DNA from: an uncultured archaeon
GTDB taxonomy: Archaea; Halobacteriota; Methanosarcinia; Methanosarcinales; Methanoperedenaceae
Assembly (NCBI GenBank): GCA_902386255.1
Contig: CABMII010000062.1
Span: forward strand, 1 to 38,535
Direction: 5' to 3'
Length of the DNA stretch: 38,535 nt
Shown one piece after another: positions 26,729-34,361 of the stretch (positions are counted from its first letter, which is position 1; each line of letters begins with the position of its first letter). The notes beneath the pieces are model-generated. The model ran no database searches. It saw nothing but the letters and a program-made list of their open reading frames with translations, and was not told the origin of the DNA. A program made the translations under genes and the position numbers.

Positions 26729-27096
26729 CGTTCAACCTCCACATATTTTTCAGCATGAATATCGAAAGCCAAAGGAATATCGATTTTTACATTTAACTGC
26801 CATGTGCTTTCGATGTGTTCTCCTTTGTATGAAGGCGGAGCTTCTTTGGGAATACTGAATTTAAATGGAATCGTAGCATTTCGAAGCCTTGCGCCTTTAT
26901 CCAGATATTGCTGTGACACGGAAAGCAGATTCCAGCCTGAAAAATTTTTCGTGCACGGGTTGGGGTAAGTGATCGTATTGTCAAATGAAATTATGACATC
27001 ACGGAAATTTACATCTTTGTCAAGAGCTATTATTACAATCCCTTCCAAGACCCCGCCTCTTTTTATTTTTTCAGGTGTTTTAATCTCAACTGCCAT
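26725..27096 (-). CDS. Arrestin-like beta-sandwich protein A
   Basis: A 123-residue protein with the same pattern as its downstream neighbour: KTPEKIKRGGVLEGIVIIALDKDVNFRDVIISF and IPFKFSIPKEAPPSYKGEHIESTWQLNVKIDIPLAFD, matching the arrestin N-lobe/Spo0M consensus including the 'P...APPS' motif. It starts at the ATG at 27096 and its TGA is shared in the TTGA overlap with the next gene. The tandem arrangement looks like a duplication of a single arrestin-like lobe, split into two chains. Neither has a membrane segment. Confidence 0.7.
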   Translation of the reverse strand: MAVEIKTPEKIKRGGVLEGIVIIALDKDVNFRDVIISFDNTITYPNPCTKNFSGWNLLSVSQQYLDKGARLRNATIPFKFSIPKEAPPSYKGEHIESTWQLNVKIDIPLAFDIHAEKYVEVER

Positions 27097-27147
27097 TGAA
27101 CTACCATATTTACAATTAAGAACCTAATTTTGTTAACTTATTATATG

Positions 27148-27214
27148 AGCCTTCGCGTTCTTGGCGCCTTAGCGTGTGCGTTTTATTTACCGCAAAGACG
27201 CAAAGGTCACAAAG
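27148..27214. repeat. Interspersed 'CGCAAAG' repeat, copy 2
   Basis: Contains CCTTCGCGTTCTTGGCGCC on the left and CGCAAAGACGCAAAGGTCAC on the right, an imperfect inverted repeat of the same words as the copy at 26117-26182. It lies upstream of the LeuC-family gene and after the divergent arrestin-like pair. Confidence 0.55.
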
Positions 27215-27345
27215 ATAGTTAAAATTGTTTTAGTTCTTGACTAATTGGAATGATGGGTCAGATTGTTTAAAAATGTTATCATTGGGTTTCTAAAGCGCTC
27301 CAATCTCCAAAAGATTAAATAATTCCACGCTATCAATAGGGCTTC

Positions 27346-28614
27346 ATGGCACAAACAATCTCGGAAAAAATATTCAGCAAAGCATGCGGAAAGAAAGTAA
27401 AAGCGGGAGATTTCGTCCTCGCCAACATTGATTGCGCCATGACCCACGATATCACGGGTCCGCTTGCAGTCGAGGGTTTCAGGGAAATCGTAAAAGGCAA
27501 GAAAAAACAAAAAGTATGGGACTCGGACAAGATTGTTATCCTTTTTGACCACCAGGTGCCGGCCGATTCGTTAAATGCGGCAGCCAACCATATTTTCCTG
27601 CGCCAGTTCGCAAACGAGCAGGGAATCCTGAATTACGATGTTTTCGAAGGCGTGTGCCACCAGGTGATGCCGGAAAAAGGGCACGTTAAACCCGGCGACC
27701 TCATCGTGGGTTCCGACTCCCACACATGCGCATACGGTGCGCTCGGCGCTTTCTCAACAGGCATAGGCAGCACTGATATGGCTTTTGTTTTTGCCACAGG
27801 AAAGCTGTGGTTCCGTGTACCCCAGACCCTGCGATTTGATATCAAAGGAAAACTCCCGGACTGCGTTTACCCCAAGGATGTCATTCTCCATCTGATAGGC
27901 GATGTGGGCGTTGAGGGGGCGCGGTATATGGCAGCAGAATTCTGCGGAAAGACTGTTCGGGATATGGATATTCCCGGCAGGATGACCATGTGCAACATGG
28001 CTATCGAGATGGGGGGAAAAGCGGGGATTGTAGAGGCTGATAAAACAACCGAGAAATACCTGAAAGAAAGGCTACCTGATTTCAAACTTGACCCGAAATG
28101 GAAGAGCGATGAGGATGCAGAGTTCGCCCAGATTAAACAATACAATGTAAGCGACCTTTCCCCGCAGGTAGCGTGCCCGCATAACGTGGACAACGTGAAG
28201 CCGGTTGAAGAGGTCGAGGGAACAAAGATTGACCAGGTGTTCGTGGGCTCGTGCACCAACGGGCGTTTTGAGGACATTGAAATCGTCGCCAAAATTATGG
28301 ATGGTGAAAAAGTTGCAAAAGGTGTTCGTCTCCTGATAATACCTGCATCGCATACGGAATACATGAAAGTCCTTCGCGCCGGATACGTCGAGCAGTTCAT
28401 GGAAGCCGGGGCAATCGTGGAATCACCGTGCTGCGGGCCGTGTATGGGCGGGTCATTCGGCCTGCTCGGCAAAGGCGAAGTCGGGCTCTCCACGTCAAAC
28501 CGCAATTTCAAAGGAAGGCAGGGAAGCCCGGATGCTTTTGTATACCTGTCATCTCCTGCTACTGCGGCTGCAAGCGCGCTGTACGGCGAAATTAAAGACC
28601 CGAGAAAAGTTTAA
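27346..28614 (+). CDS. leuC: LeuC/HacA-family hydro-lyase large subunit
   Basis: A 422-residue aconitase-superfamily large subunit. The three cysteines binding the 4Fe-4S cluster are Cys303 in VGSCTNGR and Cys363/Cys366 in CCGPCMGG. Other family segments are [33 protein letters not shown] and [12 protein letters not shown]. In methanogens two such subunits exist: isopropylmalate isomerase for leucine and homoaconitase for coenzyme B. These are distinguished by the small subunit, which is not in this window, so the substrate remains open. The aminopeptidase gene starts 2 bases after its stop and is co-transcribed. The gene symbol is therefore tentative. Confidence 0.9.
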   Translation: MAQTISEKIFSKACGKKVKAGDFVLANIDCAMTHDITGPLAVEGFREIVKGKKKQKVWDSDKIVILFDHQVPADSLNAAANHIFLRQFANEQGILNYDVFEGVCHQVMPEKGHVKPGDLIVGSDSHTCAYGALGAFSTGIGSTDMAFVFATGKLWFRVPQTLRFDIKGKLPDCVYPKDVILHLIGDVGVEGARYMAAEFCGKTVRDMDIPGRMTMCNMAIEMGGKAGIVEADKTTEKYLKERLPDFKLDPKWKSDEDAEFAQIKQYNVSDLSPQVACPHNVDNVKPVEEVEGTKIDQVFVGSCTNGRFEDIEIVAKIMDGEKVAKGVRLLIIPASHTEYMKVLRAGYVEQFMEAGAIVESPCCGPCMGGSFGLLGKGEVGLSTSNRNFKGRQGSPDAFVYLSSPATAAASALYGEIKDPRKV

Positions 28615-28615
28615 C

Positions 28616-29551
28616 ATGACAACTCAAGGCGCACGCAAGGTAATGGAGTGTCTGGGAGTAAAACGCGGGGAAAGCGTTCTTATCGTAGCGGACACCTCCA
28701 CTCCGGTATCCATCGGAGGGAGCTTATTCGAAGCTGCCAAGAACCTTGGATGCGAGGCAATGATTGTGACCATGCTTCCGAGAACGCGCCACGGGGAAGA
28801 GCTGCCTGATGCTGTAGCCCAGGCCATGAGGAATGCAGATGTAGTTATCGCCCCGACAACTTATTCTCTCACCCATACCCAGGCAAAAATAAATGCATGT
28901 AAAAAAGGTGCACGTGTCGCTTCAATGCCCGGAATCACGGAGAAGATGATGAATTCAGGCGGGATGACCGCTGATTATAACAAGGTCAATGAAATCGCTG
29001 TTCGATTAAATAAAAGGCTTGAGAATGTGAAAAATGTCAGGGTTGTTACGGATTCGGGCACGGATATCACATTTGACCTTGAGGGCTGCAAATGGATGAC
29101 GGATACGGGACTCTGCCGTGAAAAAGGGCGCAGCACCAATCTTCCCGCAGGCGAGCTTTATATTGCGCCAAAGGATGCAAACGGCGTCTTTGTAGTGGAC
29201 GGTTCCATGAGCGGGCTTGGGCTTCTTGATTCTACACTTGAGTTCACTGTCAGGAAGAGGTTCGTGACCGATATCAAAGGCAAGCATGCCGGGAAGCTGG
29301 TAGCCGTGCTTGATAAAGTCGGGGAAAAAGCGCGTAACATCGCTGAATTCGGTATAGGGATCAACCTGGAAGCGCGGCTCATCGGGAATGTCCTTGAGGA
29401 TGAGAAAGTGGGAGGCACGGTGCATATAGCTCTCGGGGATAACAGTACATTTGGCGGGGATGTGATAGCCGGGATTCATCTTGACGGGATTATAACCAAA
29501 CCGGAACTTTTTGTGGATAACGAAAGATTTATTTTAAGTTATAACGATTAA
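28616..29551 (+). CDS. M29-like aminopeptidase (AmpS-type)
   Basis: A 311-residue protein similar to the thermophilic aminopeptidase (M29) family: GVKRGESVLIVADTST at the N-terminus, GTDITFDLEGCKW in the middle, and the metal-binding style ending GDNSTFGGDVIAGIHLDGII. The ATG at 28616 (TTAACATG) is chosen because the longer frame overlaps the LeuC-family gene. Family members remove N-terminal residues using metal ions; archaeal members of this short form are little studied. It is followed after 6 bases by a tiny zinc-ribbon gene, all three probably one operon. Confidence 0.8.
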   Translation: MTTQGARKVMECLGVKRGESVLIVADTSTPVSIGGSLFEAAKNLGCEAMIVTMLPRTRHGEELPDAVAQAMRNADVVIAPTTYSLTHTQAKINACKKGARVASMPGITEKMMNSGGMTADYNKVNEIAVRLNKRLENVKNVRVVTDSGTDITFDLEGCKWMTDTGLCREKGRSTNLPAGELYIAPKDANGVFVVDGSMSGLGLLDSTLEFTVRKRFVTDIKGKHAGKLVAVLDKVGEKARNIAEFGIGINLEARLIGNVLEDEKVGGTVHIALGDNSTFGGDVIAGIHLDGIITKPELFVDNERFILSYND

Positions 29552-29557
29552 TATATT

Positions 29558-29686
29558 ATGGAAGAATTAAACCAGTCTGTTGTATTCTTCAGGTGCATGG
29601 TTTGCGGTTTTGATTTCGAAGCAGACCCCAACTTCATCCCGATACCATGCCCGCAGTGCGGAAGCGAGGATACGGCAAGGGTTTGA
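29558..29686 (+). CDS. Tiny zinc-ribbon protein (42 residues)
   Basis: A 42-residue protein starting MEELNQSVVFFRCMVCGFDF with two Cys pairs, CMVC and CPQC, separated by 17 residues, forming a rubredoxin-like zinc ribbon, and ending in SEDTARV. It begins 6 bases after the aminopeptidase stop, so it belongs to that operon. The ribbon probably binds Zn2+. Length and Cys spacing make it a real gene, though too short to assign a role. Confidence 0.75.
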   Translation: MEELNQSVVFFRCMVCGFDFEADPNFIPIPCPQCGSEDTARV

Positions 29687-29691
29687 ATCGG

Positions 29692-30255
29692 TTAGGGATG
29701 TTTTACAGTTGCACTGGTAACGGCAATTACCTGATTTGTGGGAATATCAATTATCGTTATTACAACCTCGGAGCCGGATTGTAATTTCCATTTACTATCT
29801 ACCATATTTTCAGCTAGATGTCCATCTCGTCCATAAAGTTCTATTTGCTCACCTGCATCCCATGAAGTTCCTTCTACAATTTCCTCATTCGCACCTAATA
29901 AATCATTATCGCCAGTTAAATCGTAATAAACAACTCGCAAGTCTTGAGCCGAATGATATTCTGGGTCAGCTCCTGTGTACTTATATCCTTTCCCTGTAAT
30001 GATAATTTTTGTATCGTTTTCATTCAGGGCATCACCACCTTTATGTTTTAGCATTATGACATTTTCATGGAGATACTTGTTAATTCCTCCCTTCGCCTCC
30101 ACAATCACAATCTTCGCATGCGGCGCGCTCTCAGGAAGCGAGAATGAAAATATGGATATAGCCACTGCTGAAATCATAATCACTGTCATACCCGTCATCA
30201 GAACCACGCCGATAACCTGCGAAACCGCATACTCGTCCACCCTGAAATTCCTCAT
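29692..30255 (-). CDS. Type IV pilin-like protein with class III signal
   Basis: A 187-residue archaeal pilin-type protein. The N-terminus (RNFRVDEYAVSQVIGVVLM) is the class III signal peptide, which the PibD/EppA peptidase would cut just before the hydrophobic helix (VIGVVLMTGMTVIMISAVAIS). The rest is a beta-rich head with Gly/Asn turns and many charged residues, ending ATVKHP. Family members (Pilin_N/DUF1628) build adhesion pili or other type IV-like filaments. The ATG at 30255 is preferred; a TTG three codons earlier is the alternative. It is opposed to the zinc-ribbon gene, 5 bases apart at their stops. Confidence 0.85.
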   Translation of the reverse strand: MRNFRVDEYAVSQVIGVVLMTGMTVIMISAVAISIFSFSLPESAPHAKIVIVEAKGGINKYLHENVIMLKHKGGDALNENDTKIIITGKGYKYTGADPEYHSAQDLRVVYYDLTGDNDLLGANEEIVEGTSWDAGEQIELYGRDGHLAENMVDSKWKLQSGSEVVITIIDIPTNQVIAVTSATVKHP

Positions 30256-30433
30256 GGGGCGCAAGGTATTTTTTAGATAATTAACTCTTTCGATTTTATT
30301 CCGGGGAAGCAGAAGATATCAAAATAGTCCGGTCCTGGTAAAGCATAAAACAAAGTATTATTAACCTGAACAATAATATTAAAATGGGATATTAAGGGAT
30401 GAGTGGAATCCCAAATAATGTGGAGGAGTGAAA

Positions 30434-31018
30434 ATGAATATTAGGGGTAATGAGAACAAAAAGTCATTATATATCTATATAGTAATTTTAATAATAATTA
30501 CTATAATAAACTCCCTATTGTCACGTTTTGCCATGGTTACCTGGCAGATTGCCCCCGGAGTTTCCGGATTATATTTTGCAGTTGCTTTTATGATTGCCTT
30601 TACGTTATGGTTCGGGGTCTGGGGCGCAATTGCCGCATACATTGGATGTTTTATAGGAGCCGGGACAGGCCTGCCGCCCGATGTCAATGCCTATTGGTCA
30701 TTAGCCGATCTCTGGCAGGTTTTGATACCACTTGTGGCTTTCAAGACATTTGGTGCCGATACAGGTCTTAAAACAAAAAGGGACTTTTTAATATTCCTGG
30801 TTTTTGGCGTGGTGTTAAATAATCTTGTTGGGGCTGGATGGGGTGCAAGTACGCTTGCCCTGGGCGGGATTGTTTCATGGAATAATGCACCTGGAATATT
30901 TGCCGGCTGGCTTATCCCTAATATAATAGTAACAATTGTGATTACCCCGCTGCTGCTGCGATACATCACGCCGCAAATAAAAAAATCGGGATTATATGTT
31001 AGAAATTATTGGATTTAA
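30434..31018 (+). CDS. Integral membrane protein (S-component/MASE1-like)
   Basis: A 194-residue protein with about five hydrophobic segments: near 13-36, 41-62 (SGLYFAVAFMIAFTLWFGV), 65-80 (IAAYIGCFIGAG), 111-150 and 160-185. The GVWGAIAAYIGCFIGAGTG stretch resembles the small-residue motifs of ECF-type substrate-binding (S) components and of MASE1 domains, but the match is loose. The ATG at 30434 follows GGAGG at 30422-30426 by 7 bases. It leads a run of four plus-strand genes ending in a cytosine-deaminase-like gene, so a link to nucleobase uptake is conceivable. This is inference only. Confidence 0.6.
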   Translation: MNIRGNENKKSLYIYIVILIIITIINSLLSRFAMVTWQIAPGVSGLYFAVAFMIAFTLWFGVWGAIAAYIGCFIGAGTGLPPDVNAYWSLADLWQVLIPLVAFKTFGADTGLKTKRDFLIFLVFGVVLNNLVGAGWGASTLALGGIVSWNNAPGIFAGWLIPNIIVTIVITPLLLRYITPQIKKSGLYVRNYWI

Positions 31019-31033
31019 AGGAGGTGATGAGAA

Positions 31034-31294
31034 ATGGCATTTATATGGGATCCGATTACTGCAGTAAATCTGGTGCTAAGCGTCATAATACTGGTACTGG
31101 GCTACCTGGGCTATAAAAAGAGCAAAGAAAACGTGTCTCTGTATGTCGGTATAGCCTTCGGGCTTTTTGGCGTCTCGCATCTTGCAACACTGCTCGGCTT
31201 TGCACAAAGTTTAGTAAGTGTTTTAATAACAATCAGGACGCTTGCCTATCTGATTGTTATATTTGCTGTTTATAAAATAGCATTTAAGCGATAG
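31034..31294 (+). CDS. Three-helix membrane protein, paralogue A
   Basis: An 86-residue protein opening MAFIWDPITAVNLVLSV, with three hydrophobic helices (about 9-25, 37-55, 60-82) and a basic end KIAFKR. A strong GGAGGTGA ribosome site lies directly upstream (31020-31027). The next gene at 31334 is a tandem paralogue with the same start and end (MAFMWDPVNALGLT ... YKLAFKR). No family is recognised. Strong ribosome sites on both suggest high expression. Confidence 0.7.
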   Translation: MAFIWDPITAVNLVLSVIILVLGYLGYKKSKENVSLYVGIAFGLFGVSHLATLLGFAQSLVSVLITIRTLAYLIVIFAVYKIAFKR

Positions 31295-31333
31295 ATAGGG
31301 ATAGAGATAATAAGCCAGAGGAGGTGATAGGAA

Positions 31334-31591
31334 ATGGCATTTATGTGGGACCCGGTCAATGCATTAGGTTTGACGTTCAACATCATAATAGTGGTCGTGG
31401 GCTATTGGAGTTATAAGAAAAGCGGTGACAAGGTGCCTTTGTATATCAGTGCAGCCTTCGTGTTATTTGGCATCTCGTATATTATAACACTTCTCAGTCT
31501 CAGAAGAGCACTGGAAAGCGTTCTCATAATCAGGACGCTTGGCTATCTGATACTTACATTTGCCGTGTACAAATTGGCATTCAAGCGGTAA
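31334..31591 (+). CDS. Three-helix membrane protein, paralogue B
   Basis: An 85-residue tandem duplicate of the protein at 31034. Shared features are MAF-WDP at the start, a YKKS-(K/G)(E/D)-VPLY-like loop, LFG(V/I)S and IRTL(A/G)YL(I)V/LTFAVYK, ending in AFKR. A GAGGAGGTGAT ribosome site precedes it. The duplication is old enough for many substitutions while membrane topology is kept. The pair could assemble as heteromers, but this is untested. Confidence 0.7.
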   Translation: MAFMWDPVNALGLTFNIIIVVVGYWSYKKSGDKVPLYISAAFVLFGISYIITLLSLRRALESVLIIRTLGYLILTFAVYKLAFKR

Positions 31592-31624
31592 ACACACTCT
31601 GGATGGCAAAACCGAAGGGAAGTT

Positions 31625-32059
31625 ATGGATGTCTATATCGAAGCAGCTATTGAAGAGGCGAAAAAGGGGTTGCATGAGGGGGGAATTCCAATCGGTTCCA
31701 TCCTTGTGAAGGATGGGAAGATTGTGGGGAGAGGGCATAACAGGCGCGTGCAGGATAATGACCCGGTAATGCATGCAGAAATTGATTGCCTGCGTAATGC
31801 AGGAAGAATTGGGAAATATAGCGGGACTGTTCTTTATTCCACATTGATGCCCTGTTATCTTTGCGCCGGGGCGGTTGTCCAGTTCGGGATTAAGAAAGTG
31901 ATTGTGGGAGAATCCGAGACTTTCAGAGGCGCGAGGGAATTTATGGAATCGCATGGCGTTCTGGTCATCGATTTGGACATTGATGAGTGCAAGCAATTGA
32001 TGAGGGAGTTTATTAAGAAATATCCTCAGGTGTGGAATGAGGATATAGGAAAACTTTGA
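31625..32059 (+). CDS. Cytosine-deaminase-like nucleoside/base deaminase
   Basis: A 144-residue zinc deaminase with the metal site HAEIDCL (H50, E52) and PCYLC (C77, C80). The C-terminus, EFIKKYPQVWNEDIGKL, matches the fungal cytosine deaminase FCY1 ending better than it does tRNA adenosine deaminases, so cytosine to uracil is the likely reaction; other bases cannot be excluded. It ends the membrane-protein operon. Its 3' half recurs twice downstream (37142-37413 and about 38276-38409), so this is the only complete copy. The ATG at 31625 follows GGGAAG. Confidence 0.9.
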   Translation: MDVYIEAAIEEAKKGLHEGGIPIGSILVKDGKIVGRGHNRRVQDNDPVMHAEIDCLRNAGRIGKYSGTVLYSTLMPCYLCAGAVVQFGIKKVIVGESETFRGAREFMESHGVLVIDLDIDECKQLMREFIKKYPQVWNEDIGKL

Positions 32060-32067
32060 GTGGTGGT
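31796..32067 (+). repeat. Deaminase 3'-end repeat, copy 1 (in intact gene)
   Basis: A 272-base segment of the deaminase gene from AATGCAGGAAGAATTGG to TTGAGTGGTGGT, which recurs at 37142-37413 with the same length and about 21 differences (about 92% identity), and in part at 38276-38409. The homology stops at the same point just past the gene's stop codon in all three copies. Confidence 0.9.
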
Positions 32068-32290
32068 TAGAATGTGGATTAGAAAAATTAGACGCAGCTT
32101 TAGCAATCATTAGCTTGGTCAACAATTTCGTTTAGGGGATTTGTTTCGCCTTTAAGATATAATGAAATCTGTTGGATAAGTTCTGTTGAGTATATGCCAG
32201 TTGGCGATGTGGGAAGTCAAATGGCTAATTGGATTACTTCATCTTAATGCTAGATCTTGTATTGCAGAAATACGGTTGAGATCTGTAATG
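32068..32290. other. Spacer with possible gene debris
   Basis: About 220 bases after the deaminase. On the minus strand one frame reads IYSTELIQQISLYLKGETN before a stop near 32108, without a start codon and bounded by a stop upstream; it may be the tail of a lost gene. Nothing else is seen. Confidence 0.35.
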
Positions 32291-32545
32291 TCATTTTGAT
32301 AAGAATATTTTAACCAGATATACTCCAACACCAATAACCACTAAACTGAAAATCGCTTTTACAAGTGCCACATACTGAGGATTGAACAGAACTGATATTG
32401 CTTCCTGCATGCTGAAAAAGAAAGTAAACAATGCGATGAAGATAAGTGCAACAAGCATTATTACCACTGCTACATTTATGATTTTTTTAAAAGAATTATC
32501 TTCATGAAAAGGCTTCTCTTCTACACTCTTATTTTGATCGTCCAT
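32291..32545 (-). CDS. Small two-helix membrane protein
   Basis: An 84-residue protein with two hydrophobic helices (about residues 24-46 and 58-80, VKAIFSLVVIGVGVYLVKIF) behind a charged N-terminus. Its ATG directly follows the TAG stop of the lipoprotein gene (no gap), so they are one operon. Probably a membrane partner of the two lipoproteins upstream. No family recognised. Confidence 0.7.
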   Translation of the reverse strand: MDDQNKSVEEKPFHEDNSFKKIINVAVVIMLVALIFIALFTFFFSMQEAISVLFNPQYVALVKAIFSLVVIGVGVYLVKIFLSK

Positions 32546-33439
32546 CTAGTATCTCCTAGTTTTTCTTATTCTGCCAGTAAGGTATATCAGAAGTATGCCT
32601 GCCACCGCAATCGCTGCTTCGAATCCAGGTGACTTTGCTGTTGCCACAGGTTTGCCCTCTTCCACCAGTGGATAAGTCATAGGGGTATTATATTTCACTT
32701 CATTTAATTTTACTTTTTCAATGACATTCGTGCTAATTACAGTTTTTCCGCCCTCGATTGCCTTCACAGTAAAGCTATATTCCCGATTTCTTGGGATGTC
32801 GAAAGTCACCTTACTTCTTCTTCTCTCTGAGGCTTTTACTATTCCGATGTCATCACTTTTAGTATATTCAGTATAAGGATCTACCCGTGCCGTAACTTCT
32901 ATGGTCAATGGTCCAGAATCACCACCCTGATTATATATTCCGGGAGAAACATCCACAAGAGCGCCCGAACCATCGTTATAAATTTTTGTTACAACAAGAT
33001 TCAAATCCATCAGCTTTATGTCGGATGGTTGTCCGGGTACGGGTTTTTGTTTCACTGTTACAGGTAAGAAATTTTGAGCCCGGAGTTTTCCACCCTCGAA
33101 AACCTGAACTTCAACTCCATATTCACCTGGGTTTGCAACTGTAAGAGATATACTGTTGGAAGAAGATAGTCCGCTTTTGATGTATCCTATTTCTGAATCC
33201 TTTTCTGCAACGATGAGATTGGTCGATGGATCCCTAATTTTTATCTTGAGAGTAAGCATCCCTGTATCTACATTCAGATTATTCTGGACATAAGGTGTTA
33301 TTGTCAGCTTTGTCCCATCTTCCTGTGGTGATGACATCACGTCCACAGATGTTATCACTATATTGTCATATTCCCTGATACAGCCGCTAAAAATAATGCT
33401 GCTGAGTATTAAAATAAAAAATAAGAACCTGATTTCCAT
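32546..33439 (-). CDS. Lipoprotein with PGF-CTERM anchor (DUF7490-like)
   Basis: A 297-residue envelope protein. The N-terminus is a lipoprotein signal with lipobox IFSGC (Cys at about residue 20). Two beta-sandwich-like regions follow (ITSVDVMSSPQEDGTKLTI..., LNLVVTKIYNDGSGALVDV...). The C-terminus has SPGFEAAIAVAGILLIYL followed by a basic tail, the PGF-CTERM signal normally processed by archaeosortase A. So both ends carry membrane-anchoring signals. The resemblance to DUF7490 is from memory. It is the middle gene of a three-gene envelope operon. Confidence 0.8.
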   Translation of the reverse strand: MEIRFLFFILILSSIIFSGCIREYDNIVITSVDVMSSPQEDGTKLTITPYVQNNLNVDTGMLTLKIKIRDPSTNLIVAEKDSEIGYIKSGLSSSNSISLTVANPGEYGVEVQVFEGGKLRAQNFLPVTVKQKPVPGQPSDIKLMDLNLVVTKIYNDGSGALVDVSPGIYNQGGDSGPLTIEVTARVDPYTEYTKSDDIGIVKASERRRSKVTFDIPRNREYSFTVKAIEGGKTVISTNVIEKVKLNEVKYNTPMTYPLVEEGKPVATAKSPGFEAAIAVAGILLIYLTGRIRKTRRY

Positions 33440-33454
33440 TTTAATATCTTGCCT

Positions 33455-34249
33455 TTAAGTGAGTTTTACATTGAGCATCAGGGTCTTTGAATCTATGAGA
33501 TTATCGCCCATAAATAATTTCACATAGACAGGAGTTAGACCGTTGGGTGCATCTTTATTGATATTCAATACCAATGCTTCTGTATATGATGTGCCACCCA
33601 TTGCCATTGCTTCACCGATGATGAAACTATCACTGCCTCCAATTTCTTTGTTCTCTATCTCTACGACTACCTTGAGAGTGTTTTTATCAATGGTTGTATT
33701 TCCTTCATTTCTCACTGAGAATGTTACTGTGGCATTCTTCCCTTTTTCGAGCGTCCATGTATTCACTCCAGTCCCTCCTCCTCTTTTTTCATAGGATTCC
33801 ACAAAACCAACGAATTTTAGAGTCGCATTGGGAAGAACTGTTGTCTGCACTGGGACTGTTTTTGTGTTTATCACAGGGTTTCCTTTTTCATCTTTTCCTG
33901 AAGCATAAGATAAAGTCAATGTCGTTGTATTTGCAACCGACTTGAAACTCGGGGCTTGAATTTTTGCTGTGACAGTAACTGAGGACGCACCTTCGGTTGT
34001 CTTTCCAGGAATATTCACATTACCGCTTGAAAGCACATTTAAAGTATCAAATGAAGCCACATTAACATTATCAATAGCTTCAGTGGCATTATCAAGCACA
34101 TTCACTGATATTTCCTGTTCCTGGAACTCTTTTATTGTTATAGGTTTGATGCTCACTATAACATCATCTGGTTTCACAGGATTGATAGTCGATACACATC
34201 CCGAAATTAGGATTATTGAAATGATTATCAAACTGACTAATTTTTTCAT
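33455..34249 (-). CDS. Secreted lipoprotein, beta-rich
   Basis: A 264-residue lipoprotein starting MKKLVSLIIISIILISGCVS with the lipobox LISGC (Cys at residue 18), so it is anchored to the outside of the membrane by its N-terminus. The rest is beta-rich, with repeated TTEGASSVTVTAKIQAPS- and TWTLEKGKNATVTFSVRNEG-like segments, as in CARDB/adhesion-type beta-sandwich domains. The ATG at 34249 is chosen because GGTGGT lies just before it; a GTG five codons upstream extends the frame. It is the first gene of the envelope operon. The transposon at 34303 has landed just upstream of its promoter. Confidence 0.75.
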   Translation of the reverse strand: MKKLVSLIIISIILISGCVSTINPVKPDDVIVSIKPITIKEFQEQEISVNVLDNATEAIDNVNVASFDTLNVLSSGNVNIPGKTTEGASSVTVTAKIQAPSFKSVANTTTLTLSYASGKDEKGNPVINTKTVPVQTTVLPNATLKFVGFVESYEKRGGGTGVNTWTLEKGKNATVTFSVRNEGNTTIDKNTLKVVVEIENKEIGGSDSFIIGEAMAMGGTSYTEALVLNINKDAPNGLTPVYVKLFMGDNLIDSKTLMLNVKLT

Positions 34250-34280
34250 TATTACCACCGCCACTCAGAAGAACATCTCA

Positions 34281-34291
34281 ATATAAATAGA
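34281..34291 (-). promoter_or_regulatory. TATA box of the envelope operon
   Basis: The minus strand reads CTATTTATATT, 30-40 bases before the lipoprotein ATG. It lies only 12 bases inside from the transposon's left end, whose 8-bp target duplication begins at 34295. Confidence 0.5.
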
Positions 34292-34294
34292 TTA

Positions 34295-34302
34295 TGATTT
34301 AT
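34295..34302. repeat. Left 8-bp target-site duplication
   Basis: TGATTTAT immediately left of the transposon end GGTTCTG; an identical copy is at 37077-37084 right of the other end. Confidence 0.9.
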
Positions 34303-34353
34303 GGTTCTGTTAAGTCTGCGTGGGATATGAAAGGGTGTTAACTGTAGTGGGAT
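34303..34353 (+). repeat. Left terminal inverted repeat with two motif copies
   Basis: GGTTCTGTTAAG, 4 bases, CGTGGGAT (34319-34326), then GTTAAC (34337-34342), 4 bases, GTGGGAT (34347-34353). The GTTAAS-N4-(C)GTGGGAT unit appears twice, 28 bases apart, as expected for tandem transposase-binding sites. Confidence 0.85.
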
Positions 34354-34361
34354 GAAAAAAA

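Noticed and set aside
27867-28511. A 214-codon minus-strand frame opposite the LeuC-family gene
   Set aside because: Antisense shadow of conserved iron-sulfur enzyme sequence.
28532-28615. A longer N-terminus for the aminopeptidase
   Set aside because: It overlaps the LeuC-family coding end in another frame; the ATG at 28616 starts the conserved domain.
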